Part shown: piece after piece, positions 25,495 through 34,025 of the stretch
Numbering within the stretch: the stretch's first letter is position 1
How the letters are laid out: each line of letters begins with the position of its first letter
The notes under the pieces: model-generated
Told to the model about the DNA's origin: nothing
The model's input: only the letters and a program-made list of their open reading frames with translations
Databases searched by the model: none
Assembly: GCF_001580535.1 (NCBI RefSeq)
Contig: NZ_LHZA01000154.1
Location: forward strand, 50,559-114,558
Direction of reading: 5' to 3'
Length of the DNA: 64,000 bases
Source of the DNA: Acetobacter cerevisiae
Lineage (GTDB): Bacteria; Pseudomonadota; Alphaproteobacteria; Acetobacterales; Acetobacteraceae
Program-made: the position numbers and the translations under genes

Positions 25495-26316
25495 TTATTC
25501 CGCCGTGATCTGCGTCACTGTAGCGTCTTCCGCATGCAGCAGGGTTTTTAGGCGGTTGAGCTGGGCCGTGGCCTGTTCCGCAAAGCCGTAGGGCGGTTTG
25601 ATAACCACCAGCCCCGCGCCGTTCAGCCGGTCCGGGTCCACAGGTTTGCGCATCAGCAGTTCAGCAGCCAGAACATCCGATACACCGGCATCCTGCAAGG
25701 CCGTATAAAAGGCCCGGATGGGGGTACGATGCTTGATGGGATACCAGATGGCAATCATACCCGTCGGGAAGCGTGCTCGGATGGTGTGGACAGCCTGAAG
25801 CAGCCGGTCGAACTCACCGGGTTCTTCAAACGGCGGGTCAATCAGCACCAGCCCACGTTTGGCGGTTTTGGGCGGCAGCAGGGCGCGGAGGGCTTCATAC
25901 CCGTCACGCTCATGCACAAACACATTCGGCGTGCGGGTAAACAGGCCGTAGAGCTTGCGCTTGTCATCGGGGTGTTTCTCGCAGCAAATCAGCTCATCCT
26001 GCGGGCGCAGCATCAGGGATGTCAGCACCGGGGAGCCGGGGTAATAGCGCGGGCCACCCGCTTTTTTGACCAGCTCCAGCCAGGGAGCGAGGGGGCTGTC
26101 CGGCCCTTCCTCGGCCAGCAGGCCGATGCCTTCTTTCCATTCCTGCGTTTTCTCGGCTTCCTCGCTGGTCAGATCATACCGGCCAATGCCCGCATGCGTA
26201 TCCAGCACCATGAACGGGCTGGGTTTGCGCAGAAAATGGCCGAGCAGCGAGACCAGAAGCGCGTGCTTCATGCAGTCTGCAAAGTTTCCGGCGTGGTAGA
26301 TGTGGCGGTAGTTCAT
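25495..26316 (-). CDS. rlmJ: 23S rRNA (adenine(2030)-N6)-methyltransferase
   Basis: RlmJ methylates A2030 of 23S rRNA using SAM. The 273-residue protein begins with the family signature MNYRHIYHAGNFADCMKHALL. It has VLDTHAGIGRYDL (SAM-binding) and the catalytic N6-adenine motif equivalent LVLIDPPFEEPGEF. The length fits E. coli RlmJ (280). Its start codon overlaps the tsaD stop by 4 bases, so it is translated from the tsaD transcript. Confidence 0.95.
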   Translation of the reverse strand: MNYRHIYHAGNFADCMKHALLVSLLGHFLRKPSPFMVLDTHAGIGRYDLTSEEAEKTQEWKEGIGLLAEEGPDSPLAPWLELVKKAGGPRYYPGSPVLTSLMLRPQDELICCEKHPDDKRKLYGLFTRTPNVFVHERDGYEALRALLPPKTAKRGLVLIDPPFEEPGEFDRLLQAVHTIRARFPTGMIAIWYPIKHRTPIRAFYTALQDAGVSDVLAAELLMRKPVDPDRLNGAGLVVIKPPYGFAEQATAQLNRLKTLLHAEDATVTQITAE

Positions 26317-27425
26317 ACAACACTCTCTTGGGGGGCGAAGCGGGCGGCCATGTCTTCAAGCGGCCAGCGCGGGCGAGGGCGGACGGTGCTGTCATCCGGC
26401 TGGGGCAGGCCGAGGTCAGCTGCTTCCTGACAGGTTTCAAGGGCGGCCCAGCCCACCATCACGGCGTTATCCATGCACAGGCGCAGCGGCGGGGCGGCAA
26501 AGCGCAGGCCGGCACTCGCGGCAACCTCTTCCAGCCGGGCGCGCAGCACGCTGTTGGCGGCCACACCGCCCGCGGCCACCAGCAGGCCAGCTTCCGGCAT
26601 CATTTTCAGAGCGTTGCTGACACGGTCCGCCACAACATCCGCCACAGCCTGCTGGAAGGAGGCTGCGAGGTCGGCTGCAAACTGGTGGGGCAGAGGCTCC
26701 AACCCATACGGTGCCAGTTTTTGCGAGAGCGCGGTTTTCAGGCCGGAAAAAGAGAAGTCACACCCTTCACGGCCCATCAGCGGGCGGGGCAGGGGGATGG
26801 CCTTCGGGTTACCGGATTGCGCCAGTTTCTCCAGTGCGGGGCCGCCGGGCCAGCCGAGGCCGAGCATCTTGGCGACTTTGTCGAACGCTTCGCCCGCCGC
26901 ATCATCAATCGTGCCGCCCAGCTTGCGGTAACGGCCAACGCCTTCCACGGCAATGCACTGGCAGTGGCCGCCAGAAACCAGCAGCAGCAGGTAGGGGAAG
27001 GCGGCCCCACCGGGCACTAGGCCGGGCAGGCGGGCTGTCAGGGCGTGGGCTTCCACATGGTTGACGGCCACAAACGGCTTGCCGAGCGAGAGTGCGAGCC
27101 CCTTGGCAAAACTGGCTCCCACAATCAGCCCGCCAATCAGCCCCGGCCCCGTGCTGGCGGCGACAAAACCGACCTCACCCGGAGTCATGCCTGCGTCTTT
27201 CAGCGTGGCCTGCACGAGTCCGGGCAGCAGAGCCAGATGGGCGCGGGCGGCAATTTCCGGCACCACACCCCCAAAATCTGCATGGCCGTCCTGCGAGACG
27301 ACCCTTTGTGCAAGGCAGACGCCCTCGCTGGAGAGGATGGCGCAGGCAGTCTCATCGCAGGACGATTCGATAGCCAGCACAGGTCCGGCAAGGGCGCTGT
27401 TTTTCGGCAGGTTCTGGTGGCTCAT
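26313..27425 (-). CDS. tsaD: tRNA N6-adenosine threonylcarbamoyltransferase
   Basis: TsaD is the Kae1/Gcp-family catalytic subunit that attaches threonylcarbamoyl to A37 of ANN-decoding tRNAs, working with TsaB and TsaE (not in this window). The 370-residue protein has VLAIESSCDETACAI at the N-terminus, the metal-binding VNHVEAHA histidines, and LLLVSGGHCQCIAVEG. GGVAANSVLRARL and LCMDNAVMVGW lie near the C-terminus. It is divergent from hemC-hemD, a gene order widely conserved in alphaproteobacteria. Confidence 0.96.
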   Translation of the reverse strand: MSHQNLPKNSALAGPVLAIESSCDETACAILSSEGVCLAQRVVSQDGHADFGGVVPEIAARAHLALLPGLVQATLKDAGMTPGEVGFVAASTGPGLIGGLIVGASFAKGLALSLGKPFVAVNHVEAHALTARLPGLVPGGAAFPYLLLLVSGGHCQCIAVEGVGRYRKLGGTIDDAAGEAFDKVAKMLGLGWPGGPALEKLAQSGNPKAIPLPRPLMGREGCDFSFSGLKTALSQKLAPYGLEPLPHQFAADLAASFQQAVADVVADRVSNALKMMPEAGLLVAAGGVAANSVLRARLEEVAASAGLRFAAPPLRLCMDNAVMVGWAALETCQEAADLGLPQPDDSTVRPRPRWPLEDMAARFAPQESVV

Positions 27426-27597
27426 TGCCCTGTGGCTCCATGTGCTGTGATGGGAAACAAGCCCTGATATTCCGTATGCTGTCCGGGGTCGAAACGGTCT
27501 GCTGCGCGTGCCGTGCGTCTCTGGGGCGCAAGTTTTTCAGGCCTTTCGGGTATCATGGCTTCTTGTCCTCTCTCCATTCCCGGTAATAGACACTCTT

Positions 27598-28671
27598 ATG
27601 GACTCAGCCTACCCTTCCTCGCCCGCCCCTTCGCCCGCGCTGCAGAAAGTTGCGGCGGAAGCGGCAGCTCGCCAGAAAAAGACCTCCGGGCATGCGTCCC
27701 GTCGTCTTCTGCCCCTCCGTGTCGGAACGCGAGGCTCACCCCTCGCGCTGGTCCAGACCCGTGCCTTCCTGACCATGCTCACGCGCTTCTGCCCCGTGCT
27801 GCGGGATATGGGCGCGTTTCAGGAGCATCAGATCAACACCACGGGTGATCAGGTGCAGAACCGCCGTCTGGCGGAAATTGGCGGTAAAGGGCTGTTTGCT
27901 AAGGAAATTCACGAGGCCCTGTCTGACGGACGCATTGATTTTGCCGTCCATAGCCTCAAGGATCTTGAAACCACATTGCCCCCCGGCCTCGTGCTGGCCT
28001 GCACGCTGCGGCGTGAGGATGCACGCGATGCGCTGATCCTCGGCCCTAACCTGGCCCCGACTGACCCGGATGATCCGTATTCCGCTCTGCCGGAAGGCGC
28101 GCTGGTAGGCTGTGCGTCTGTGCGCCGTCAGGCCCAGATGCTGCATGTGCGGCCCGACCTAAAGTTCGGCCTGCTGCGTGGCAACGTGCAGACCCGACTC
28201 GACAAGCTGGCTGCCCGCCAGTGTGACGCGACGCTGCTGGCTCTGGCTGGCCTGCGTCGTCTGGGTATGGCGGAACGCGCCTCTCTGGTGCTGTCCCCCA
28301 CCGTCATGGTGCCAGCCGCAGGGCAGGGTATTGTGGGTGTGACGGTGCGCGAGGACGACATTGAGCTGCGCGAACTGCTGGCCGCCATTGAGGACTATGA
28401 AGCCCGCGCTGTGGCCACGGCAGAACGCGCCCTGCTGGCCGAACTGGATGGCTCCTGCCGCACGCCGATTGGTGGTTATGCGCAGTTGATCCCGGTGGTG
28501 GCGGGTGAAGAACCCAAACTGCACCTGACCGGCCTTGTGGCGCGGGAAGATGGGTCCTTCCTGCTCAAGCGCGCCATTAGCGGTTCTCCGGAGGACGCGG
28601 CGCGTCTGGGTAAGGAACTGGGTGAAAGTCTGCGGGCCGATAGTCCTGCCGATATTTTTGAAGACAAGTAA
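27598..28671 (+). CDS. hemC: Porphobilinogen deaminase (hydroxymethylbilane synthase)
   Basis: HemC joins four porphobilinogens into hydroxymethylbilane for heme synthesis. The 357-residue protein has a non-conserved N-terminal 40 residues, then LRVGTRGSPLALVQT. GDQVQNRRLAEIGGKGLFAKEI and HSLKDLETTLPPGL follow, with Asp in the active-site region. The dipyrromethane cofactor cysteine is Cys287 in LDGSCRTPIGG. The ATG at 27598 is chosen; a longer frame upstream has no family match. Given the variable N-terminus, a start nearer the LRVGT block is possible. hemD follows after 9 bases. Confidence 0.95.
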   Translation: MDSAYPSSPAPSPALQKVAAEAAARQKKTSGHASRRLLPLRVGTRGSPLALVQTRAFLTMLTRFCPVLRDMGAFQEHQINTTGDQVQNRRLAEIGGKGLFAKEIHEALSDGRIDFAVHSLKDLETTLPPGLVLACTLRREDARDALILGPNLAPTDPDDPYSALPEGALVGCASVRRQAQMLHVRPDLKFGLLRGNVQTRLDKLAARQCDATLLALAGLRRLGMAERASLVLSPTVMVPAAGQGIVGVTVREDDIELRELLAAIEDYEARAVATAERALLAELDGSCRTPIGGYAQLIPVVAGEEPKLHLTGLVAREDGSFLLKRAISGSPEDAARLGKELGESLRADSPADIFEDK

Positions 28672-28680
28672 GGCAGCCTG

Positions 28681-29415
28681 ATGCCAACCCCCGGCACCAG
28701 CTCCGGCGTGCTGGTCACGCGACCGGAGCCGGGGTTGTCTGAAACGCTGGCCGCTGTTTCTGCTGCCGGATGGGTGCCTTATGCTTCTCCGGCGTTGTGC
28801 ATTACGGCCCATACTCTGCAGGCTTTGCCGCATCACTTTGCTGCCTGTGTGCTGACAAGCGGGCAGGCGGTGCAGGCTGCACAGGTTGCTCTCCCCTCCA
28901 CATGCCCAATTTACGCCGTCGGTGACCGCACGGCACAACGAGCGCAAGCAGCTGGCTTTACGGCTGTGGAGAGCGCGCGCGGCGACGCGGAAGCTTTGGA
29001 AGCGTTGATTATCCGCACCCGGACGCCAGCGTCTGGCCCGCTTCTGCTCCTTTCCGGCGCGCGGCAGGGCATGGAACTGGCGGGCAGGTTGCGGCAGGCG
29101 GGCTTTCGGGTGGTGCGTCGTGTGGCGTATACGGCCCGGCCAGCCCGGCAGATTGCCCCGGACGTGCTGCGCGCTTTGCGGGCTGGCGAGATTAGCCATA
29201 GCCTGTTTTTTTCTTCGGAAAGTGCGGCAAGCTGGCTGGCCGCTTTGCCCGAGGCGTATCGGGACGCTGTGTGCCGAACAACCGCCATTGTTATCTCACA
29301 GGCAGCGGCGGTCGTGCTGGAGAAGGCCGGGTGGATGCAGAGTGTGGTCGCCCGAAAGCCCAATGCGCAGGCGATGCTGGCGGCACTGGGTTTTTGCCCT
29401 GAGGGCCGGAGCTGA
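28681..29415 (+). CDS. hemD: Uroporphyrinogen-III synthase
   Basis: HemD cyclises hydroxymethylbilane to uroporphyrinogen III. The family is weakly conserved in sequence. This 244-residue protein fits it by length, two-domain layout and short motifs: VLVTRPEPGLSET at the start, CPIYAVGDRTAQRAQAAGF in the middle, and a second-domain stretch LFFSSESAASWL followed by AIVISQAAAVVLEKAGW. The position just after hemC supports the call. An AAGG lies before the ATG. A bidirectional terminator follows. Confidence 0.92.
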   Translation: MPTPGTSSGVLVTRPEPGLSETLAAVSAAGWVPYASPALCITAHTLQALPHHFAACVLTSGQAVQAAQVALPSTCPIYAVGDRTAQRAQAAGFTAVESARGDAEALEALIIRTRTPASGPLLLLSGARQGMELAGRLRQAGFRVVRRVAYTARPARQIAPDVLRALRAGEISHSLFFSSESAASWLAALPEAYRDAVCRTTAIVISQAAAVVLEKAGWMQSVVARKPNAQAMLAALGFCPEGRS

Positions 29416-29435
29416 AGGTCTTCAGGCCAAGGCAC

Positions 29436-29475
29436 AAAAAAACCGGCCTCCGGAAATCTCCGAAAGCCGGTTTTC
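29436..29475. terminator. Bidirectional intrinsic terminator between hemD and secB
   Basis: ACCGGC at 29442-29447 pairs with GCCGGT at 29466-29471, extended by the flanking A-run (29436-29442) and T-run (29471-29474). The loop contains a further TCCGGA palindrome. It stops hemC-hemD transcripts on one strand and secB transcripts on the other. Confidence 0.85.
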
Positions 29476-29530
29476 TCGAAACCGTTTAAAACCGAGGCCC
29501 GCAGCGTGTTAGCGGCGCAGGCCGTCAGTC

Positions 29531-30028
29531 TCAGGCATTGCCAGCGGTCTGCGGGAATTCCGCACGCTTGGCCTGCCACAGAGCCACAAAGTCGATCGGC
29601 TGCAGCACGATCGGCGGGAAGCCGCCGTCACGCGTGACATCGCTGATGATGTTGCGGGCATACGGGAAGATCAGACGCGGCACTTCAACCAGCAGCATCG
29701 GCTCAATCAGCTCCTGCGGCGGGTTGGTCAGGGTGACAACAGCAGCATAAGCCAGCTCGGCAATAAATACCGTGCGGCCAGCAGCGCCACCTTCCGTTTC
29801 CGGAGCTTCTTTTGCTTCGGTCTTGATGGCCAGCGTTACTTCATAAACAGACTGGTCGTCCTGAAGTTTGGAAGCCTGAACATCAATGTTCACGGCAATA
29901 TTGGGCTGAGAGCGCAGTGTAGCAAAAATTTCTGCGCCACCGGGCACTTCAAAGGACAGGTCCCGCGTGTACTGCAGGTTAATGGCCAGCGGAAGGGCGG
30001 GCGGGGCAGACTGTTCAGAGTCAGACAT
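29531..30028 (-). CDS. secB: Protein-export chaperone SecB
   Basis: SecB is a tetrameric chaperone that holds preproteins unfolded and hands them to SecA. The 165-residue protein has the family blocks INLQYTRDLSFEVPGG, VYEVTLAIKTEA, and LLVEVPRLIFPYARNIISDVTRDGGFPPIVLQP (cut here only for quoting) around residue 110-140. The C-terminal end lacks a SecA zinc-binding-tail counterpart, as expected. A histidine phosphatase gene lies upstream on the same strand, and a Tim44-like gene lies beyond it on the opposite strand. Confidence 0.95.
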   Translation of the reverse strand: MSDSEQSAPPALPLAINLQYTRDLSFEVPGGAEIFATLRSQPNIAVNIDVQASKLQDDQSVYEVTLAIKTEAKEAPETEGGAAGRTVFIAELAYAAVVTLTNPPQELIEPMLLVEVPRLIFPYARNIISDVTRDGGFPPIVLQPIDFVALWQAKRAEFPQTAGNA

Positions 30029-30152
30029 GGAAAAATGCGCTTTCGTAATCAGGTCACACTGAGGTCTTTAGCGGTAGCATGCTGGTCTGGCTTCGCCAAC
30101 CGTCAGAATGAGACAGAAAAAATTAAAAGGATTTTCAGGCAGTAAGCCGGAG

Positions 30153-30671
30153 TCAGGCAGAAAGATGCTGCCAGTCCCCATTTTCCAGACTCTCGCCACA
30201 CAGGCCGAGCAGGAACCACCAGTGGGACACAACCAGCGTTGTTCCGGCATCTGGCTGCTGTGCCATAAAGGTGCGGAAATGCTGCACGCGGTTCTGCATC
30301 ATGCCGTCACTTTCCGGTGCTGCTGTCCACCAGACCTCCTCCAGAGCATCAAAATTCAGATGTGGCCAGCTTTCATACAAGGTGGAGGCGCAGGAGCCTT
30401 CATCACACGAATACATGGCGCGCTCCCGCACCAGCGGGGTGATTTCCGGCGTGATGTTCAGGGCGCGGGCAAGAGGGGTGGCGGTCTCCAGCGCCCGGGT
30501 GAAGGGGGAGACGAGGATGCGCGTAATGCCTTCCCCCGCCAGTTCCTGCACAAGGCGCTGCGCATGCACGCGGCCTCGCGTGGACAAGGGAGGGTCTGAG
30601 AGGCCGGGGTCACGCCCTGTGGCAGTGTACAGCCGGTTGAATTCGCTTTCGCAGTGCCGCAGAATAATCAT
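30153..30671 (-). CDS. Histidine phosphatase family protein with variant motifs
   Basis: A 172-residue protein of the phosphoglycerate mutase-like superfamily. The first strand carries MIILRHCESEFN at residues 1-12, where the usual catalytic R-H-G reads R-H-C. The second histidine motif, usually S-H-G, is VVSHWWFLLG. SPFTRALETATPLA supplies the second conserved arginine region. Both catalytic histidines and the arginines are therefore present, but the glycines beside them are replaced. The substrate is unknown. The ATG at 30671 is chosen because the fold begins immediately there. It lies between secB and the Tim44-like gene. Confidence 0.8.
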   Translation of the reverse strand: MIILRHCESEFNRLYTATGRDPGLSDPPLSTRGRVHAQRLVQELAGEGITRILVSPFTRALETATPLARALNITPEITPLVRERAMYSCDEGSCASTLYESWPHLNFDALEEVWWTAAPESDGMMQNRVQHFRTFMAQQPDAGTTLVVSHWWFLLGLCGESLENGDWQHLSA

Positions 30672-30833
30672 GGTCTCAGCACTTAGGAACAGCGACCGGA
30701 CTTCCGCAAGGGGCAGAGAGAGTGTGCGCACGCATTGTAACGGGCAGGGGGCTTGTCTATGTATAAAGAAAGGTCTCCTGAACGATAAGGCTGCGCCTGA
30801 AGCCCGGGCTGGTCGAACATGGACGTGTGACAG

Positions 30834-31511
30834 ATGGATTTTTCTTTCGGCCATTTTCCGGTCGATCTGATTCTTTTCGCTCTTGTGGCGGCGTTTCTGG
30901 CGCTGCGCCTGCGTAGTGTGCTGGGCAAGCGCGTTGGTATTCAGCCTGCCCCCATGCCCGTGCCCCCGCGCCCGGATGCAGCGGGGAAGGTGATAGACGG
31001 CAAGGCGGAACAGGTTGAAGCTGTGGCCTATGATATCCCCGGTCAGGGCACACGCGTCGGCCAGCTTCTGATGGATGTGCAGCGGCAGGACAGCACGTTT
31101 ACGCCGCAGCAGTTTCTGGCCGGTGTGCAGGCCTCTTTCCAGCAGGTGGTGAAAGCCTATGCGGAAGGGGATCGCGCAACCCTGAAAACCCGTCTGACCC
31201 CGGCAGTCTATGCGTCTTTTGAGGCTGCAATGGATGCGCGGGAAGCGGCTGGTGAAAAACAGCGCAGTGAGATCAAAACGATTCGGTCTCTGGCCATTGA
31301 GGATGTGCGTCTGGTGACACTGGATGTTGGCACCGGGGCGTCTGTTGATGTGCGCATTGTGTCCGACCAGATCAGTCTGGTGACGGACGCGCAGGGCCAG
31401 CCCGTAACCGGGACGGATGCCGTAACCGAATTTTCTGATCTGTGGACGTTTGAACGCCTTCTGGGTGTTAACGGCAGCAGCTGGCGTCTGGCTTCGGCGC
31501 GGAGTGCGTGA
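30834..31511 (+). CDS. Tim44-domain (TimA-like) membrane protein
   Basis: This 225-residue protein has one N-terminal membrane helix (VDLILFALVAAFLALRL), a Pro-rich linker, and a C-terminal Tim44-like domain (about 85-225) with FLAGVQASFQQVVKAYAEGDRATLKTRL and a final DLWTFERLLGVNGSSWRLAS. Mitochondrial Tim44 is an import component. Bacterial relatives are inner membrane proteins of uncertain role, and in alphaproteobacteria they usually sit near secB, as here. The stop codon overlaps the GTG start of the DNA methyltransferase gene. Confidence 0.88.
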   Translation: MDFSFGHFPVDLILFALVAAFLALRLRSVLGKRVGIQPAPMPVPPRPDAAGKVIDGKAEQVEAVAYDIPGQGTRVGQLLMDVQRQDSTFTPQQFLAGVQASFQQVVKAYAEGDRATLKTRLTPAVYASFEAAMDAREAAGEKQRSEIKTIRSLAIEDVRLVTLDVGTGASVDVRIVSDQISLVTDAQGQPVTGTDAVTEFSDLWTFERLLGVNGSSWRLASARSA

Positions 31512-32353
31512 GAGCACGGGCCGGGGCTAAACCAAAACCGCCTGCCCGAGCGCAGCGGTACAAGGTTGGCCAGCAACAGATTATCCGGGGAGACTGCCTG
31601 CGTGCGCTGCGGCGTATGGAGGCTGAGTCCGTTGATGTCATTATCACATCACCGCCCTACAATATCGGCCTGTCCTACCGGAGCTACCCGGACAGGAAGG
31701 AAGAGGACGAGTATCTGGACTGGATGCTCGATGTCGCACATGGTCTGCGCCGCGTACTGCGGGCAGATGGTTCCTTTTTCCTGAATATTTCAGGCTCCTC
31801 CGCTCAGCCCTGGTTGCCGTTTGAGCTGGCGGTCCGGCTGCGGGACCTGTTCGTGCTGCAAAATCATATCTCGTGGGTGAAATCCATTTCGGTGGGTGAG
31901 GACAGTTTCGGCCATTTCAAACCCATGAACAGCCAGCGTTTCCTCCACCGTGGGCATGAACATCTGTTCCACTTCACCCTGAGCGGGGATGTGAAGCTGG
32001 ACCGGCTGAGCGCCGGGGTGCCTTACAAGGATAAATCCAATATTGCCCGCCGTGGGCATGAGCAGGACCGGCGCTGCCGGGGCGATGCGTGGTTTATTCC
32101 GTATGAAACTGTGCGGGACCGTAAACAGAAATTCGACCATCCGGGCACTTTTCCCGTTGCGCTGCCAGAGCAGTGCCTGCTGCTGCACGGGCAGGAAGAA
32201 GCGCAGGTGCTGGACCCGTTCATGGGTACGGGCACCACGCTGTTAGCCGCGCAACGCCTCGGTTGTTTTGGGGTGGGGATTGAAATTGACCCCGATTATG
32301 TCGCCATTGCGCGGCAGCGTCTGAGAGAGGATCTGGAGGCGGCGGAAGACTGA
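31508..32353 (+). CDS. Orphan beta-class DNA methyltransferase, probably N4-cytosine
   Basis: A 281-residue site-specific DNA methyltransferase. The catalytic motif IV is TSPPYNIG (residues 47-54), and the SAM-binding motif I, DPFMGTGTT, comes late (about residue 237). This IV-before-I order defines the beta class. S-P-P-Y rather than D-P-P-Y, plus a segment with WFIPYETVRDR followed by HPGTFPVALPEQC, points to N4-cytosine methylation. It is not CcrM, which has D-P-P-Y and a C-terminal extension. No restriction enzyme gene is adjacent. The GTG start overlaps the Tim44-like stop, so it belongs to that operon. The target sequence is unknown. Confidence 0.85.
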   Translation: MRARAGAKPKPPARAQRYKVGQQQIIRGDCLRALRRMEAESVDVIITSPPYNIGLSYRSYPDRKEEDEYLDWMLDVAHGLRRVLRADGSFFLNISGSSAQPWLPFELAVRLRDLFVLQNHISWVKSISVGEDSFGHFKPMNSQRFLHRGHEHLFHFTLSGDVKLDRLSAGVPYKDKSNIARRGHEQDRRCRGDAWFIPYETVRDRKQKFDHPGTFPVALPEQCLLLHGQEEAQVLDPFMGTGTTLLAAQRLGCFGVGIEIDPDYVAIARQRLREDLEAAED

Positions 32354-32400
32354 CAATCGAATGTTTAAATGATTTTTATGAAAATAATCGTTTTGACATT

Positions 32401-32414
32401 TTGACATGTATCAA
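32401..32414. promoter_or_regulatory. FNR-type box upstream of the peroxidase gene
   Basis: TTGACATGTATCAA matches the FNR consensus TTGAT-N4-ATCAA with one mismatch. It lies 62 bases upstream of the GTG start at 32476, in an AT-rich promoter region. Loose -10-like sequences downstream would place the box near -40 to -48, as for an activator site. Regulator identity is inferred. Confidence 0.6.
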
Positions 32415-32475
32415 ACACAACCCTGGCAACAGCGAATAAAAGCTATGCAGTGTTTCTAAGAACTCAGGAGTTGTG

Positions 32476-33912
32476 GTGTTGCGCAGATTAATAGCCTCGT
32501 TAGTAGGGGTAGGTGTTCTGGCTTATGGTGGAACAATTGCCTTCCTTACCCATTTTGACCATGTGACGGCCCCCAAATTACCTGCTGCTTCACCGACGTT
32601 AAAAGACCCAGTGGCTCTTGCCGCCTTCAATGCTGTGCGGGAATCCCGCTGTGATTACTGCCACGCGACGGGCCGTGATCTGCCGTTCTATTTCAAGCTG
32701 CCGATTGCCAACCAGCTGATGGAAAAAGACCTGCATGAAGGTCTGCGTCATTTCCGCATTGAGCCGGTTCTGGAAGCCTTCAAGGAAGGCAAGCCGCCGA
32801 CGGAAGAGCAGCTGTCCCGTATTGAAGAAGTCATTACGCAGAACCGCATGCCGCCGAGCATGTATCTGCTCATGCACTGGCATGCGCATCTCTCTGACGG
32901 GGAGCGTCAGGCTGTGCTGAAGTGGGTGGAAGACATCCGCCGCAAATACTACGCCAACACGGGTGCAGCCTCCCAGTTTGCCGGTGAGCCTATCCGCCCC
33001 GTGCCGGAAAGCGTGCCGGTGGATGCCGCCAAGGTTGCGCTGGGCCGCAAGCTGTTCTTTGACAAAAACCTCTCTGGTGACGGCACGCTGAACTGCGCAA
33101 GCTGCCATGACCTGAACCACGGTGGCGTGGACCATCTGGTGACGGCCACGGGCATTGGCGGCCAGAAAGGCCCCATCAATGTGCCGACGGTGTATGACGC
33201 GTACTTCAAGATTGCCCAGTTCTGGAACGGTCGTGCGGATGATCTGGCAGCACAGGCCGCTGGCCCCGTGATGAACCCGGTGGAAATGGGCTCGCATGAC
33301 TGGGCCGGTGTGGCGCAGAAGCTGGCGGGCAATCCGGAATACGCGCCGATGTTCCAGTCCGCCTTTGGCACAGATGCGGCGATGGATCAGAACACCATTA
33401 CCTCCGCGATTGCCGAGTTTGAAAAAACGCTGATCACGCCGGACAGCCCGTTTGATGACTATCTGAAGGGCAACAGCAGCGCGCTGAGCGAACAGGCCAA
33501 ACGTGGCTATGAAAAGTTCAAGAGCATTGGCTGCTCTGGCTGCCATAGCGGCATTGGTGTGGGTGGTGGTGCGTATGAAGCGATGGGTCTGGAAGGCGAT
33601 TACTTCAAGGATCGTGGCGGCAAGCTGACCGCTGCTGATGAAGGCCGCTATGATGTGACGCACAAGGATGAAGATCACTTCCGCTTTGTGGTCCCCACCC
33701 TGCGGAACATCGACCAGTCTGCCCCGTATTTCCACGATGGCAGCGTGAAGACGCTGGACGAGGCCGTGCGGAAAATGGCGAAATATCAGACGCCGGATGC
33801 GGCTATTTCTGATCAGGACGTGAGCGACATTGTGGCGTTCCTCAAGAGCCTGACCGGGAAGTATGAAGGTCACTCTCTGGCCGACATGGGGCAGCCTGCT
33901 CCAGCCCGGTAA
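32476..33912 (+). CDS. Tri-heme cytochrome c peroxidase (YhjA/quinol peroxidase type)
   Basis: An N-terminal membrane anchor (about residues 4-27) is followed by three c-type heme motifs: CDYCH near residue 59, CASCH near 207 and CSGCH near 352. Classical bacterial peroxidases have two. The extra N-terminal heme domain is the mark of YhjA-type enzymes, which in E. coli take electrons from quinol to reduce hydrogen peroxide in the periplasm. The peroxidase core has VALGRKLFFDKNLSGDGTLNC, GQKGPINVPTVYDA and FRFVVPTLRNIDQSAPYFHDG. AGGAG ends 5 bases before the GTG at 32476; a GTG one codon earlier and a TTG one codon later are also possible. An FNR-like box precedes it and a terminator follows. 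Confidence 0.93.
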   Translation: MLRRLIASLVGVGVLAYGGTIAFLTHFDHVTAPKLPAASPTLKDPVALAAFNAVRESRCDYCHATGRDLPFYFKLPIANQLMEKDLHEGLRHFRIEPVLEAFKEGKPPTEEQLSRIEEVITQNRMPPSMYLLMHWHAHLSDGERQAVLKWVEDIRRKYYANTGAASQFAGEPIRPVPESVPVDAAKVALGRKLFFDKNLSGDGTLNCASCHDLNHGGVDHLVTATGIGGQKGPINVPTVYDAYFKIAQFWNGRADDLAAQAAGPVMNPVEMGSHDWAGVAQKLAGNPEYAPMFQSAFGTDAAMDQNTITSAIAEFEKTLITPDSPFDDYLKGNSSALSEQAKRGYEKFKSIGCSGCHSGIGVGGGAYEAMGLEGDYFKDRGGKLTAADEGRYDVTHKDEDHFRFVVPTLRNIDQSAPYFHDGSVKTLDEAVRKMAKYQTPDAAISDQDVSDIVAFLKSLTGKYEGHSLADMGQPAPAR

Positions 33913-33964
33913 TGCGCAGAAAAAACGGGGGATCAGCCAGATAAATGCGCTGGTCCCTTGAAAG

Positions 33965-34007
33965 ACGGCCCCTCGGCAGGTGATAAGCTTGCCAAGGGGC
34001 CGTTTTT
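33965..34007 (+). terminator. Strong intrinsic terminator after the peroxidase gene
   Basis: ACGGCCCCT pairs with AGGGGCCGT (ending at 34003). An inner stem GGCA/TGCC and a T-run from 34003 to 34007 complete it. It separates the peroxidase gene from the smr gene, whose GTG begins 19 bases later. Confidence 0.9.
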
Positions 34008-34025
34008 ATTTGGGAAGGAATACCA

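Noticed and set aside
31508..32353. Restriction-modification system, or CcrM
   Set aside because: No endonuclease gene is adjacent. The S-P-P-Y motif and lack of the CcrM C-terminal domain argue against CcrM.
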